Below are positions 11,301 to 18,682 of a stretch of 64,000 nucleotides of DNA, piece by piece (positions within the stretch are counted from its first letter, which is position 1; every line of letters begins with the position of its first letter). The stretch comes from Methylobacterium sp. SyP6R. Its GTDB lineage: Bacteria > Pseudomonadota > Alphaproteobacteria > Rhizobiales > Beijerinckiaceae. Position numbers and translations under genes: made by a program. Location of the stretch: contig NZ_JAAQRC020000001.1 in NCBI RefSeq assembly GCF_019216885.1, forward strand, positions 496,001 to 560,000. Reading direction: 5' to 3'. A model generated the notes under the pieces. That model was given only the letters and a program-made list of their open reading frames with translations. It was not told the origin of the DNA and ran no database searches.

Positions 11301-11973
11301 CCTCCGGGCCGGGGGCCACGCTCACACGGGCGTCGAGGTCGAGCCGGGGCACCGTGTCGCCGCCGGCGCCGAGCTTCACCGGCACCGCCCCGTCGGGCGC
11401 AGGGACTCCGGTGGTCAGGCGGAACGGCACCGTCTCGACGGTGCCCTCGGCCCGCCACGGGCCGGCGAGGCGCGGCGCCGAGAGCCGGACATTCTCGGCA
11501 TAGACCTGGTCGGTGCGCCCGGTCGCCGCCACCCGGGTGGTGACGAGGAGCTGGGAGACCCGCAGATCCTCGACGGCGAGGTCGCGGCCCTCGCCGAGGG
11601 CGGGCGGCGGCAGGAAGCTGCCGGCCTCATTCATCGGCAGGGTGACCTCGCCGCGGCCGATCCGGGTCTCGGTAAAGCGGATCTCCCCGGAGAGGAGCGG
11701 GGTGAGCGCGATCTCGGCCTTGACGAAGCGGGCATCGAGGGAGGGCCGGTCCCGCCCGGTCGCGAGCCGCAGGTGATCGATCCGCAGGCGCGGCGAGGGC
11801 AGCAGGCGCACCTCGAGCCGGCCGTCGCTCTGCGCCTCGACCCCGAGCGAGCGGCCGAGCGCCGCGTCGAAGGTCGAGCGGTAGGCTTCCCACGGGATGA
11901 AGGGCGGCGCGATCAGGGCCGCGGCGAGGATCAGGATGACGAGGCCCGCCAGGGCTGTCAGGATGTCGCGCAC
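8329..11973 (-). CDS. AsmA-family envelope protein with C-terminal coiled coil
   Basis: Large 1214-residue protein of the AsmA/TamB-like type, which bridges the inner and outer membrane and is linked to lipid transport. The N-terminus has one membrane segment (about 6-25, ALAGLVILILAAALIAPPF), followed by the AsmA opening FIPWEAYRSTFDAALGRSLG. Many beta-strand repeats with alternating hydrophobic residues run to about 1060, including an AsmA-like C-terminal half. The last 130 residues are an almost pure Ala/Arg/Glu coiled coil built from AARAAEAARAAE-like heptads, which is not part of ordinary AsmA proteins. The predicted start is GTG without a strong ribosome site. The gene is divergent from the carbamoyltransferase at 12185. 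The exact cargo is unknown. Confidence 0.85.
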   Translation of the reverse strand: MRDILTALAGLVILILAAALIAPPFIPWEAYRSTFDAALGRSLGVEAQSDGRLEVRLLPSPRLRIDHLRLATGRDRPSLDARFVKAEIALTPLLSGEIRFTETRIGRGEVTLPMNEAGSFLPPPALGEGRDLAVEDLRVSQLLVTTRVAATGRTDQVYAENVRLSAPRLAGPWRAEGTVETVPFRLTTGVPAPDGAVPVKLGAGGDTVPRLDLDARVSVAPGPEGGGVPEASGTARLVVGPPAQAAGAALPVSVQGAFKAKGRLATFETLNVEVPGETPLRFAGRGSLDLAAARATMSLEARRLDLDGFLMSAAGQALLGRGLSTASMPGTLALDVAVDNLTLAREDWSGAALSAVLRPSGAVTLRRLAGTAAGGLKLALDGDVTPSGGFSGHAAVDAPASDRLARLLDRLGLSGPLTGLLDGRPFSAEADVAAALPVLSLRNARVALGTAKITGSARYSPAGPDQARPRFDAQIIADGLDIAELPPMRGAIAALQDHDVGLTLLARDLRYGPTGTRTGEIAASLQSEGAALRLDSLEVRDLAGAKASLSGRIGADGAGRITGRVSAPVAAPLIDLVARTFVDEARLLPGFLRDGPVALDVTLERDSGPEAGRLRGQARGSAAGGRLGLSLAARAGRLDELDARLDGVASGRWLGRPTDPALAMPATLHLTGRRAGGPDATRPLSLTVDAEIAGAAIATARPLVLPASGPLQDGALTLAAPDLRPVAGLLGGGPALPDPVPARLSLGFGRAGDVPRLVATGTIAGSAVDATLTRPAGGEIAGSVSLERLSLPWLAGALMLNPGAAPAGPDSWSAARFGSVPALPATGQVAMTVRRLDLGRGLAADWARFDLGLGSDGLSFRDFAAGLAGGRLAGHATLARQGAQATLSAEGSLTAAALPALTGGDALRGQVTLRLRLGAAGDSPAALVGNLAGSGALELAGLTLPTLDPASVQRALTRLLAEEDPLRAGRVERVVSEEFDRGPLVLAGPVSVPASVVGGILRTGSLTLDLGPATWAGLVQVDAKTWRLDARGTLTATATPRAWTAPAPTLGLALVGPLARPQRELDVVPLGNLLAAVVLQRELDKIETVEADRNELARRRSRLEMDRARAIEEARQARQRAEEAVRAAEAARAAEAARAAEEARQARQRAEEAARAAEAARAAEAARAAEAARAARAAEAARAADEARAAEAARRKAEDEARRQGAGAPEANGP

Positions 11974-12184
11974 CGTGAAGCCATCCGTGCCGCCCCGCGA
12001 GGAGAGCGCCGCCCCTTTCGTCGACGGCCCGACGGGCCGTACCCCGATGACAGCGCTAGCATATCGATACCGGACACACGGGCGAAATCCGGCAGGATCA
12101 CGCAGCGAGAGCCGCCCCCCGATGCACCCGCGCCACGCTGCCGCCCGGCCTGACAGGGTCGGCGGACACTGTTAGAGCGGCGGC

Positions 12185-13957
12185 TTGAGAATGCAGATGG
12201 ATCCGATGCGCTACTATCTCGGCCTCGCCACCACCTTCCACGACCCGGCCCTCGCCCTGGTCGGGCCGGACGGCACGGTGCTCTTCGCCGAGGCGACGGA
12301 GCGCTACCTGCAATACAAGCGCGCCCCGAATTGCGAGCCGGATTCGGCGCCCCGCATGGCCGGCCTGCTCAAGGCCCACCTGCCGCCGGGCGCCGAACTG
12401 GTGATCGCCACCACCTGGGGGCCGGATTTCAGCCGCTACCTCGCCGGCCAGGCCGGGGCCGGCGCCTTCGGGCTCGAGACGCTGAAGGGGCATTCTCCCG
12501 CCCTCAACCGCTCGCTGGTGCCGGAGCGGGCCGAGCGCACCTTCATCGCCGAGCTGGCCCTCGCCCAGGGCCGGGCCGGCTACGGCACGCTGCTCGGCCT
12601 CGACCGGGCCCATGGGGGCCGCTCGACCATCGCGGGGCTCAAGCGCTACCCCCACCACCTGACGCACGCGGCCTACGGCCTGTGGGGCTCGCCGTTCCGG
12701 GACGCCACCTGCCTCGTCGTCGACGGCATGGGCGAGACCGGCGCCTCGGCCATCTACCGCATGGAGGCGGGGCGCCTCCGGGAGGTGAAGCGCCATCGTG
12801 GCCGCGAATCGGTCGGCTTCTTCTTCGGCTTCGTCACCGATCTCGCCGGCTTCGACCAGGCCAAGGGCGAGGAATGGAAGATCATGGGGCTCGCCCCCTA
12901 CGGCCGGCAGGATCCCGAGCTGATGGCGCTCCTGCGCCGGCTCTACCGGATCGAAGGCGGGCGCCTGCGCTTCGCGGAGGCCGCCACCGTGCAGGCGGTG
13001 GCCGAGGAGATCCGCGCCCGCCGCCCGGCAGAGGCGGACGAGGAGGGCTGGGCCGATCTCTCGGCCTGCGGCCAGGCGATCTTCTCCGAGATGATGGACG
13101 TGCTGGTCGCCGAGGCCTGGCGCCTCAGCCCCCACGAGAACCTCGTCGTCACCGGCGGCTGCGCGCTGAACTCGTCCTATAACGGAAAACTGCTGACGCG
13201 CAGCGACTTCCGGCGCCTGCACGTGCCCTCCGCGCCGGCCGACGACGGCAACGCGCTGGGGGCGGCCTGGCTCGCCTTCCAGGAGGACAACCCCGGCTGG
13301 ACCGGGCCGGGCGCGCTCGCCACCCCCTATCTCGGCTCGCGCGTCTCGACCGAGCCGCTGGAGCGGATGACCGATTGGGAGCCGCGGCTGCGCCGGCTCG
13401 GCCATGACGGCGTGACGCAGGCCGCTTCCGGCATCCTGGCGGCGGGCGGGCTCGTCGGCTGGGTGCAGGGCCGGGCGGAGTTCGGGCCCCGCGCGCTCGG
13501 CAACCGCTCGATCCTGGCCGATCCGCGCCCCGCCGACGCCAAGGCGATCCTGAACGCCAAGGTGAAGTACCGCGAGGCCTTCCGGCCCTTCGCGCCCTCG
13601 ATCCTGGCCGAGGCCGGGCCGGACTGGTTCGAGGATTACCAGGACAGCCCCTACATGGAGCGCACCCTGGTCTGGCGGCCGGAGGTGCGCGAGAGGGTGC
13701 CGGCGGTGGTGCACGAGGACGGCACCGGCCGGCTCCAGAGCGTGACCGACGAGCGCAACCCGGCCTATGCCGCCCTGATCCGCGCCTTCGCGGAGCGGAC
13801 CGGCGTGCCGATCCTGCTCAACACCAGCTTCAACGTGATGGGCAAGCCGATCCTCCACACCGCCGAGGATGCGATCCTGATGTTCTCCACCACCGGGCTC
13901 GACGCCGTGGTGATCGAGGACTGGATCCTGGTGAAGGACGGGGTGAAGACGTTCTGA
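12185..13957 (+). CDS. Carbamoyltransferase, NodU/CmcH/TobZ family
   Basis: Enzyme of about 590 residues that transfers a carbamoyl group from carbamoyl phosphate to a sugar or metabolite hydroxyl through a carbamoyl-adenylate. The N-terminal YrdC-like/Kae1-like domain opens with YYLGLATTFHDPALALV and contains metal-binding HHLTHAAYG near 155. The C-terminal domain has EFGPRALGNRSILADPR near 435, then FRPFAPSIL and NTSFN, all family hallmarks. TTG (12185) and ATGs at 12191, 12197 and 12206 are possible starts, and none has a decisive ribosome site. It stands alone, with no nodulation or antibiotic genes beside it. Its acceptor may be a surface glycan or a modified sugar, but that is only inference. 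Confidence 0.9.
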   Translation: MRMQMDPMRYYLGLATTFHDPALALVGPDGTVLFAEATERYLQYKRAPNCEPDSAPRMAGLLKAHLPPGAELVIATTWGPDFSRYLAGQAGAGAFGLETLKGHSPALNRSLVPERAERTFIAELALAQGRAGYGTLLGLDRAHGGRSTIAGLKRYPHHLTHAAYGLWGSPFRDATCLVVDGMGETGASAIYRMEAGRLREVKRHRGRESVGFFFGFVTDLAGFDQAKGEEWKIMGLAPYGRQDPELMALLRRLYRIEGGRLRFAEAATVQAVAEEIRARRPAEADEEGWADLSACGQAIFSEMMDVLVAEAWRLSPHENLVVTGGCALNSSYNGKLLTRSDFRRLHVPSAPADDGNALGAAWLAFQEDNPGWTGPGALATPYLGSRVSTEPLERMTDWEPRLRRLGHDGVTQAASGILAAGGLVGWVQGRAEFGPRALGNRSILADPRPADAKAILNAKVKYREAFRPFAPSILAEAGPDWFEDYQDSPYMERTLVWRPEVRERVPAVVHEDGTGRLQSVTDERNPAYAALIRAFAERTGVPILLNTSFNVMGKPILHTAEDAILMFSTTGLDAVVIEDWILVKDGVKTF

Positions 13958-14141
13958 GCTTTGTTCGCCGAGGCGGGCGCCGCTTCGGCGGCGGAGATGA
14001 TGCGCGAACGCGGAACCTGCTCAGAAACGCGTTCCACCCTGCCACATGGGATCGAGGCTCGATTCGTTCGGCCCTACCTGCGGTCGGCCTCCGACGTCGG
14101 TCAGCCCTTTCGTTTGAGACCCGCGAGGTGATCCCACGGGC

Positions 14142-14621
14142 TCAGCCGTGAGAGGTATCGCGCGCGATCCACCGTCCCATGCTCAGCCTCATCGTTGCGA
14201 GGGACATGAAAAAGCATCCGAAAAACACCATGAGGAAGACCAACGCGGCGAGGCAGACAATCGCGCCGGCCGGAGGCATGAAGCATATGATCGGCACGGA
14301 AGGCAACGCGGCAATCGCCGCCGAGGTCGTCATGCATCGTCCGAAATTTGTGCTCCTGTAATTGATCATCAAGAATATGCAATTAGACATCGTCAATACT
14401 AAAAGAGGAAACCAAACTATCGGTGCCTTGAGGCCAAGTTCTTTAATCGTCATAAATAGAAGGAGTGGCAATAATCCATCATGTCGACCAGTGAAGGCGA
14501 TTCCGGAGAAGGTCAGGCCGAAAAACACGACGGGTAGGATTGCCAATTGAAAAAATGGTAGTGCGAGGGCTGCAAGGAGGAGTGCCGGAAGGCGGAGAAT
14601 ATGGCTTGTCCGCCTCGACAC
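14142..14621 (-). CDS. Small polytopic membrane protein, function unknown
   Basis: 159-residue hydrophobic protein with about four or five membrane segments, for example LPALLLAALALPFFQLAILP near the start and IVCLAALVFLMVFFGCFF near the end. A good AGGAGGG ribosome site precedes the GTG start. The GC content is visibly lower than in neighbouring genes and codon use is less biased, which suggests later acquisition. I do not recognise a family. It lies between the carbamoyltransferase and a cluster of small secreted proteins. Confidence 0.7.
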   Translation of the reverse strand: MSRRTSHILRLPALLLAALALPFFQLAILPVVFFGLTFSGIAFTGRHDGLLPLLLFMTIKELGLKAPIVWFPLLVLTMSNCIFLMINYRSTNFGRCMTTSAAIAALPSVPIICFMPPAGAIVCLAALVFLMVFFGCFFMSLATMRLSMGRWIARDTSHG

Positions 14622-14795
14622 GGTGCCCTCCTCAGCGATCTACGGATTTCAAGAAGGCCTGTTTGCCTGCCGGAAACGATGTGAACCTCTATGCCAAAGT
14701 CTCGTCGCCTCTGCCCGGGTTTCTTCGGGCGGGTTCGGCCGGGGCGGCGCTGAATACCCCGGGGCGGTGGAAGCGATGCCACCTGCCCAACGAAA

Positions 14796-14828
14796 GAAAG
14801 GCCGGCCCCGTCCCCGGATGCCGGCCCT
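14796..14828 (-). terminator. Intrinsic terminator of the 14853-15215 gene
   Basis: A stem of GGCCGGC (14800-14806) with GCCGGCC (14820-14826) is followed on the minus strand by CTTTCTTTC. It lies 25 bases after the stop of the upstream minus-strand gene. Confidence 0.7.
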
Positions 14829-14852
14829 GAATTCTCAGAGAGGCTGCGAGGC

Positions 14853-15215
14853 TTACTCGCAGACCTCGACGCGCTTGTAGGTGAAGGACTCGTCGTCGAG
14901 CCACACCTTGCGGCGCTCGAAATGGCAGATCGGGCCGCGGCGCGGGCGCACGTATACGGTCTCGGGCTCCTCGACATAGACCCGGCGCGGCGGCGGCGCG
15001 GCATACATCGGGGGCGGCGGGGGCGGGGGCTGCATGCCGTTCATGATGGCGCCGGCCGCGACGCCGCCGAGCACGCCGGCGGCCGCACCGCCGATGATCG
15101 CCGCGCCGACATTGTCGCGGGCCTGGGCCTGGGGGACGGCGGTGACGAAGAGGGCGGCGGCGAGCGCCGCGCCCGCGCCGAGGCGCGGAAGGCCGTAAGA
15201 GGTCGGAGCGCGCAC
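14853..15215 (-). CDS. Secreted glycine-zipper-like small protein
   Basis: 120-residue product from a GTG start with GGGAGA upstream. A signal peptide is clear: LGAGAALAAALFVTAVPQAQA followed by mature RDNVG. A glycine-rich membrane-interacting stretch comes next (GAAIIGGAAAGVLGGVAAGAI), then a poly-Pro run, then a Tyr/Arg/Val region ending CHFERRKVWLDDESFTYKR with two Cys that could pair. This pattern is common among uncharacterised alphaproteobacterial periplasmic proteins. The frame stays open to 15392 upstream, but the signal peptide and ribosome site place the start at 15215. Confidence 0.75.
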   Translation of the reverse strand: MRAPTSYGLPRLGAGAALAAALFVTAVPQAQARDNVGAAIIGGAAAGVLGGVAAGAIMNGMQPPPPPPPMYAAPPPRRVYVEEPETVYVRPRRGPICHFERRKVWLDDESFTYKRVEVCE

Positions 15216-15436
15216 GCTGAGGGTCTCCCGAAGGTGTTGGCGCGAGGATGCGAGGGACTGCTTAACGAAGTGCCAAGCTTGCCGCCCGACCGGGAGGTCG
15301 GGCACGGCCCGGGGCCGACGAAAGCCTCGCGCCGTCGGGCCCGAGAGATGAGGGCGGTTTGCGGCGATTTCCGGGTATGCCCGAGCTTCCACAGGGTGTG
15401 TGTATTTCGGGACACGGTGGCGTCGGGCCCGACGCG

Positions 15437-15460
15437 AAAAGGGCCGCCCCGAGGCGGCCC
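15437..15460 (-). terminator. Intrinsic terminator of the 36-residue ORF
   Basis: GGGCCGCC and GGCGGCCC arms (15441-15460) form a stem with a short loop, followed on the minus strand by TTTT. It lies 11 bases past the stop of the small ORF at 15472-15582. Confidence 0.8.
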
Positions 15461-15471
15461 TTCGTTCACTG

Positions 15472-15582
15472 CTACAGGTTCATCAGGGCGCTGGCGGTGC
15501 CGGCGACCGTCATGGCGAGGCCACCAGTCAGGACACCGATCATGCCGTAGGACACGGCGCGCAGGAGCTTCATCTCGCTCAT
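15472..15582 (-). CDS. 36-residue microprotein with one membrane helix
   Basis: Short gene, ATG to TAG, preceded by GAGGGGAGCG as ribosome site and followed by a strong intrinsic terminator. The product begins MSEMKLLRAVSYGMIGVL and continues as a single hydrophobic Gly/Ala/Met helix. A signal peptide alone is possible, but nothing mature would remain after cleavage, so a small membrane protein is likelier. It starts 11 bases after the stop of the 88-residue secreted protein gene upstream on the same strand, so the pair probably share a transcript. No family recognised. Confidence 0.7.
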   Translation of the reverse strand: MSEMKLLRAVSYGMIGVLTGGLAMTVAGTASALMNL

Positions 15583-15593
15583 CGTCGCTCCCC

Positions 15594-15860
15594 TCAGCAG
15601 CGGTAGCCACCGGCCGTCTGGCCGTACTGCTTGACCGGGAAGTTCTGCTGCTTGGCGTTGCCCTCCGCAGCCGAGCTCATCGGGCAGGCGCCGTAGAACG
15701 GCACGCTGTCGTTGGCGCGGCCGCCGATCGAGCCGGTGGTCTCGACGTCACGCGGCCAGAACGCATTGGCGGGGCCGTTCGGGCCGAAGGCCATGGCGGA
15801 GGAGAGCGGGGCGGCGACCAGAGCGAGGGCGGTGACGGCGGCGGCAATGCGAGTCTTCAT
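15594..15860 (-). CDS. Small secreted protein, function unknown
   Basis: 88-residue product with a clear signal peptide (MKTRIAAAVTALALVAAPLSSAMA then FGPNG). The mature part has two Cys (GACPMSS and the final residue) and is Gly/Asn rich. GGAGATCGAACTC ahead of the ATG supplies the ribosome site. Its neighbour at 15472-15582 follows at once. Likely periplasmic or envelope-associated; no family recognised. Confidence 0.8.
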   Translation of the reverse strand: MKTRIAAAVTALALVAAPLSSAMAFGPNGPANAFWPRDVETTGSIGGRANDSVPFYGACPMSSAAEGNAKQQNFPVKQYGQTAGGYRC

Positions 15861-16502
15861 GTGAGTTCGATCTCCGGTTACTTGGGGTGGCCGGGGCTTG
15901 TTGTCCCTGTGCCTTTCGATGATCCGAATATAGTTGGCCGCTCGACGCCGTGATGTGTCATCGCGCACGCGGAATAATGGAATAAAAATCAGGAGGAATC
16001 GGGCGGATGGATGGAGAGCGAGGCCGTTCCCGACCGCTTCGGTCACGCTGCCTCTCCGGCATGCGCTGCGGGCTGCGGATCGTCACAGCGGCAGGTGCGA
16101 TGGTGCGCGCTGGATGCGGCCGTGACGGCGCCTCCGCGGCTCCAGCGTTTCCCACCCACGAACCTCATCCTGAGGTGCGGGCGATCGAAGATCGCTGAGC
16201 CTCGAAGGAGGGCTCCAGATGTCGCTGCGATCTCTGGAGCCCTCCTTCGAGGTCAGTCCATCGAGATGGACTGACACCTCAGGATGAGGTCGAGGGTGGG
16301 AGAGCCCCAGGGCCGGCAGGCTTCAAGCCACTGTCGTCTACCGCGGTCCTCCCGCTCGACCATTCGCGGGCGGAAGAGATGTCTTGCCCTATCGCCCGTC
16401 TGGGATGCCGCGCATCGCCGGATTCGTCCCGCCCCCCGGTCGCCCTCCGCGAAGTTGCCTGATAGCCTTCCGGAAAAGGATTCGTCAGGGAGGGAAACGG
16501 CG
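15861..16502. other. 640-base gap between the small secreted genes and the CMD-family gene
   Basis: No convincing gene. It contains the nested palindromic element at 16149-16302. Upstream of the secreted gene there is a short A/T stretch (15922-15990) that may include its promoter. Downstream, CGTCAGGGAGGG is the ribosome site for the next gene. Nothing else stands out. Confidence 0.5.
16149..16302. repeat. Nested palindromic intergenic element (CCTCAGGATGAGGT family)
   Basis: Three stacked inverted repeats. The outer arms hold CACCTCAGGATGAGGT and its complement (about 16163-16177 and 16275-16290). A perfect 20-bp inner stem lies at 16200-16219 and 16233-16252. A third hairpin at 16254-16273 has CAGTCCAT arms. 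The outer motif recurs as a perfect 16-bp hairpin at 46635-46671 and in partial form at 27997-28030. Confidence 0.8.
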
Positions 16503-16898
16503 ATGGCCGAGAGCGACCAGTTCGAGAAGGGTCTCGAGGTCCGCCGGGCGGTGCTCGGGGCGGATTACGTCGATGCCAGCCTCGCCAAGGCCGACGACTT
16601 CATGATGGCGTTCCAGCGCATCACCACCGAATGGTGCTGGGGCTATGCCTGGACGCGCGACGGGCTCGACCGCAAGACGCGCTCGATGCTCAACCTCGCG
16701 ATGCTGACCGCCCTGTCGAAGCCGGCGGAACTGAAGCTCCACGTCAAGGGCGCGCTCGCCAACGGCGTCAGCGTCGACGAGATCAAGGAGATCCTGCTGC
16801 ACGCCACCGTCTATTGCGGCATCCCGTCCGGCCTCGAAGCGTTCAAGGCCGCGCACGAGGTGCTGAAGGCCGAAGGAGCCATCCCCGACAAGCCGTGA
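16503..16898 (+). CDS. Carboxymuconolactone decarboxylase family protein
   Basis: 131-residue protein of the CMD family. The C-terminal half has the family pattern HVKGALANGVSVDEIKEILL and HATVYCGIPSGLEAF. PcaC itself converts 4-carboxymuconolactone to 3-oxoadipate enol-lactone, but many small homologues have other roles, and no pca genes lie here, so the substrate is open. CAGGGAGGGAAACGG precedes the ATG. An intrinsic terminator follows, then a dehydrogenase and a lactonase-like hydrolase on the same strand; the three could act in one small-acid pathway (inference). Confidence 0.85.
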   Translation: MAESDQFEKGLEVRRAVLGADYVDASLAKADDFMMAFQRITTEWCWGYAWTRDGLDRKTRSMLNLAMLTALSKPAELKLHVKGALANGVSVDEIKEILLHATVYCGIPSGLEAFKAAHEVLKAEGAIPDKP

Positions 16899-16902
16899 CC
16901 CG

Positions 16903-16922
16903 GCCCCGCAGCGGGGCTTTTT
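16903..16922 (+). terminator. Intrinsic terminator after the CMD-family gene
   Basis: GCCCCG (16903-16908) pairs with CGGGGC (16912-16917) across a 3-base loop and is followed by TTTTT. It begins 5 bases after the stop, so at least part of the transcription ends before the dehydrogenase gene. Confidence 0.8.
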
Positions 16923-16946
16923 CCGGGATGCCAGGACAAGAGGGTC

Positions 16947-17855
16947 ATGGACTTCATGCGCATCGATCGATCCTCCGCCCGCATCGCGTTCCTGGGCCTC
17001 GGCAAGATGGGGCTGCCGATGGCGAGCCGGCTCGTGGCGGCGGGCTGGACCGTCGCCGGGTTCGATCCCGCGCCGGCCGCCGCCGACGCCTTCGCGGCCG
17101 CCGGCGGCCGGGCGGCGCCCTCGGCGCGGGAGGCGGCGGAGCGGGCGAGCGTCGTCGTGACGATGCTGCCGGACGGCCGTGCGGTGCGCGCCGTCCTCGC
17201 GGGCGCCGAGGGCGTGGCCGGGCATCTCGCTCCCGGCGCGATCGCCATCGACATGAGTTCGTCGGCGCCGGTCGGCACCCGCGAACTCGCCCACGACCTC
17301 GCCGGCGCCGGCGTCACGCTCCTCGACGCGCCGGTCTCCGGCGGGGTAAAGCGCGCGGTCGACGGCACCCTCGCCATCATGGTCGGCGGGGACAAGGCCG
17401 CCGCCGCGGCTTTGCGGCCGCTCCTCGAATGCCTCGGCGCCTCGATCTTCGAGACCGGGCCGATCGGCTCCGGCCACGCCATGAAGGCCCTGAACAACTA
17501 CGTCTCCGCCGCCGGCCTCACCGCGGCCTGCGAGGCGCTGCGCATCGGCGCGGCCTTCGGCCTCGACCCCGGCCTGATGACGGATGTCCTCAACGTCTCC
17601 ACCGGCCGCAACAACTCGACCGAGGTGAAGCTGAAGCCCTTCGTGATCCCCAAGACCTACGCCTCGGGCTTCTCGATGGCGCTGATGGCCAAGGACCTGC
17701 GGACCGCGGACGATCTCGCCCGCCACGAAGGCGTCCCGGCGCCCTTGTCGCGGGCGGTCGCCTCCTTGTGGCAGGAGGCCCTCGACGAGCTCGGGACGGA
17801 GGCGGACCACACGGCGATCGACGCGTTCCTGGCAGCGTTGCCGGCGCGGGAATGA
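16947..17855 (+). CDS. NAD(P)-dependent beta-hydroxyacid dehydrogenase
   Basis: 302-residue member of the 3-hydroxyisobutyrate/6-phosphogluconate dehydrogenase superfamily. The Rossmann motif is FLGLGKMGLPMASRLV near 13-28. The substrate loop is DAPVSGGVKRAVDGTL and the catalytic Lys180 is in GSGHAMKALNNYV. These residues are those of hydroxyisobutyrate, tartronate-semialdehyde and glyoxylate reductases, which sequence alone does not separate. ATG 16947 is used; an ATG at 16956 is possible. The lactonase-like gene starts 10 bases later, so the two form an operon. Confidence 0.9.
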   Translation: MDFMRIDRSSARIAFLGLGKMGLPMASRLVAAGWTVAGFDPAPAAADAFAAAGGRAAPSAREAAERASVVVTMLPDGRAVRAVLAGAEGVAGHLAPGAIAIDMSSSAPVGTRELAHDLAGAGVTLLDAPVSGGVKRAVDGTLAIMVGGDKAAAAALRPLLECLGASIFETGPIGSGHAMKALNNYVSAAGLTAACEALRIGAAFGLDPGLMTDVLNVSTGRNNSTEVKLKPFVIPKTYASGFSMALMAKDLRTADDLARHEGVPAPLSRAVASLWQEALDELGTEADHTAIDAFLAALPARE

Positions 17856-17865
17856 GGAGAGAGCC

Positions 17866-18675
17866 ATGCCGGCTTACGAGGTCATCGCGTTGCGCTACGC
17901 GACGCACCAGCGCCCGGCCTCGGCGAACCTGCTCTATCCGCCGGAGGGCGGTGACCCGCATGACGGGCCGATGCCGATCGACTACTTCGTCTGGGTGATC
18001 CGCGACGCGAGCCGCGTGGTCGTCGTCGATACCGGCTTCGACTGGCCCGCCTGCGCCGCCTATGGCCGGACCATGGTGCGCCATCCCCTGGAGGGGTTGC
18101 GGCAACTCGGCGTCGATCCGGCCGAGGTGCGCGACGTGATCATCACGCATCTGCACTACGACCATGCCGGCAACCTGTCGGCGTTCCCGAACGCCACCTT
18201 CCATCTTCAGGACGCCGAGATGGCCTACGCGACCGGGCGCTGCATGGGCCATGCGCGCCTGCGCGGCGCCTTCGCGGTGGAGGATGTCTGCACCATGGTG
18301 CGGCGCGTCTACGAGGGCCGGGTCGCCTTCGTCGACGGGGAGGGCGAGGTCGCGCCGGGCATCACGGTCCATGCCGTGCCGGGGCATACGCGCGGGCTCC
18401 AATGCGTGCGGGTCGAGACGGAGCGCGGCCCGGTCGTCCTCGCCTCGGACGCGGCCCATTTCTACGCCAACCTCGCCCAGCAGAATCCCTTCCCGATCGT
18501 GGTCGACATCGCCGCGATGATGGAGAGCTGGCGCCGGCTCGCCAGGCTCGCGGGCGACCCGGAACGGATCGTTCCGGGCCACGACCCGCTCGTCATGGCC
18601 CGCTACCCGCGCCATCCCGCGGCGGAGGTCGAGGCGGTGCTGCTGCACCGCCCGCCGCGAGGGCCGGCGCCGTGA
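17866..18675 (+). CDS. Metallo-beta-lactamase fold hydrolase, N-acyl homoserine lactonase-like
   Basis: 269-residue hydrolase with the dinuclear zinc site HLHYDHAGN (His95, His97, Asp99, His100), a later His in PGHTRGLQ, an Asp in LASDAAHF and a C-terminal PGHDP. The arrangement and length match the AttM/AiiA group, which opens the lactone ring of acyl-homoserine lactones, though the same fold cleaves other lactones. With a beta-hydroxyacid dehydrogenase directly upstream, a catabolic lactonase is as likely as quorum quenching. A GAGGAGAGA ribosome site precedes the ATG. Confidence 0.85.
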   Translation: MPAYEVIALRYATHQRPASANLLYPPEGGDPHDGPMPIDYFVWVIRDASRVVVVDTGFDWPACAAYGRTMVRHPLEGLRQLGVDPAEVRDVIITHLHYDHAGNLSAFPNATFHLQDAEMAYATGRCMGHARLRGAFAVEDVCTMVRRVYEGRVAFVDGEGEVAPGITVHAVPGHTRGLQCVRVETERGPVVLASDAAHFYANLAQQNPFPIVVDIAAMMESWRRLARLAGDPERIVPGHDPLVMARYPRHPAAEVEAVLLHRPPRGPAP

Positions 18676-18682
18676 TGCGGCC

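Noticed and set aside
9967..12153. Long plus-strand frame inside the AsmA-like gene
   Set aside because: Composition is typical of antisense frames, and the AsmA reading has a membrane anchor and family features.
16149..16302. Considered a riboswitch upstream of the CMD-family gene
   Set aside because: The structure is perfectly self-complementary and shared with other gaps, so a dispersed repeat is likelier than a ligand-binding RNA.
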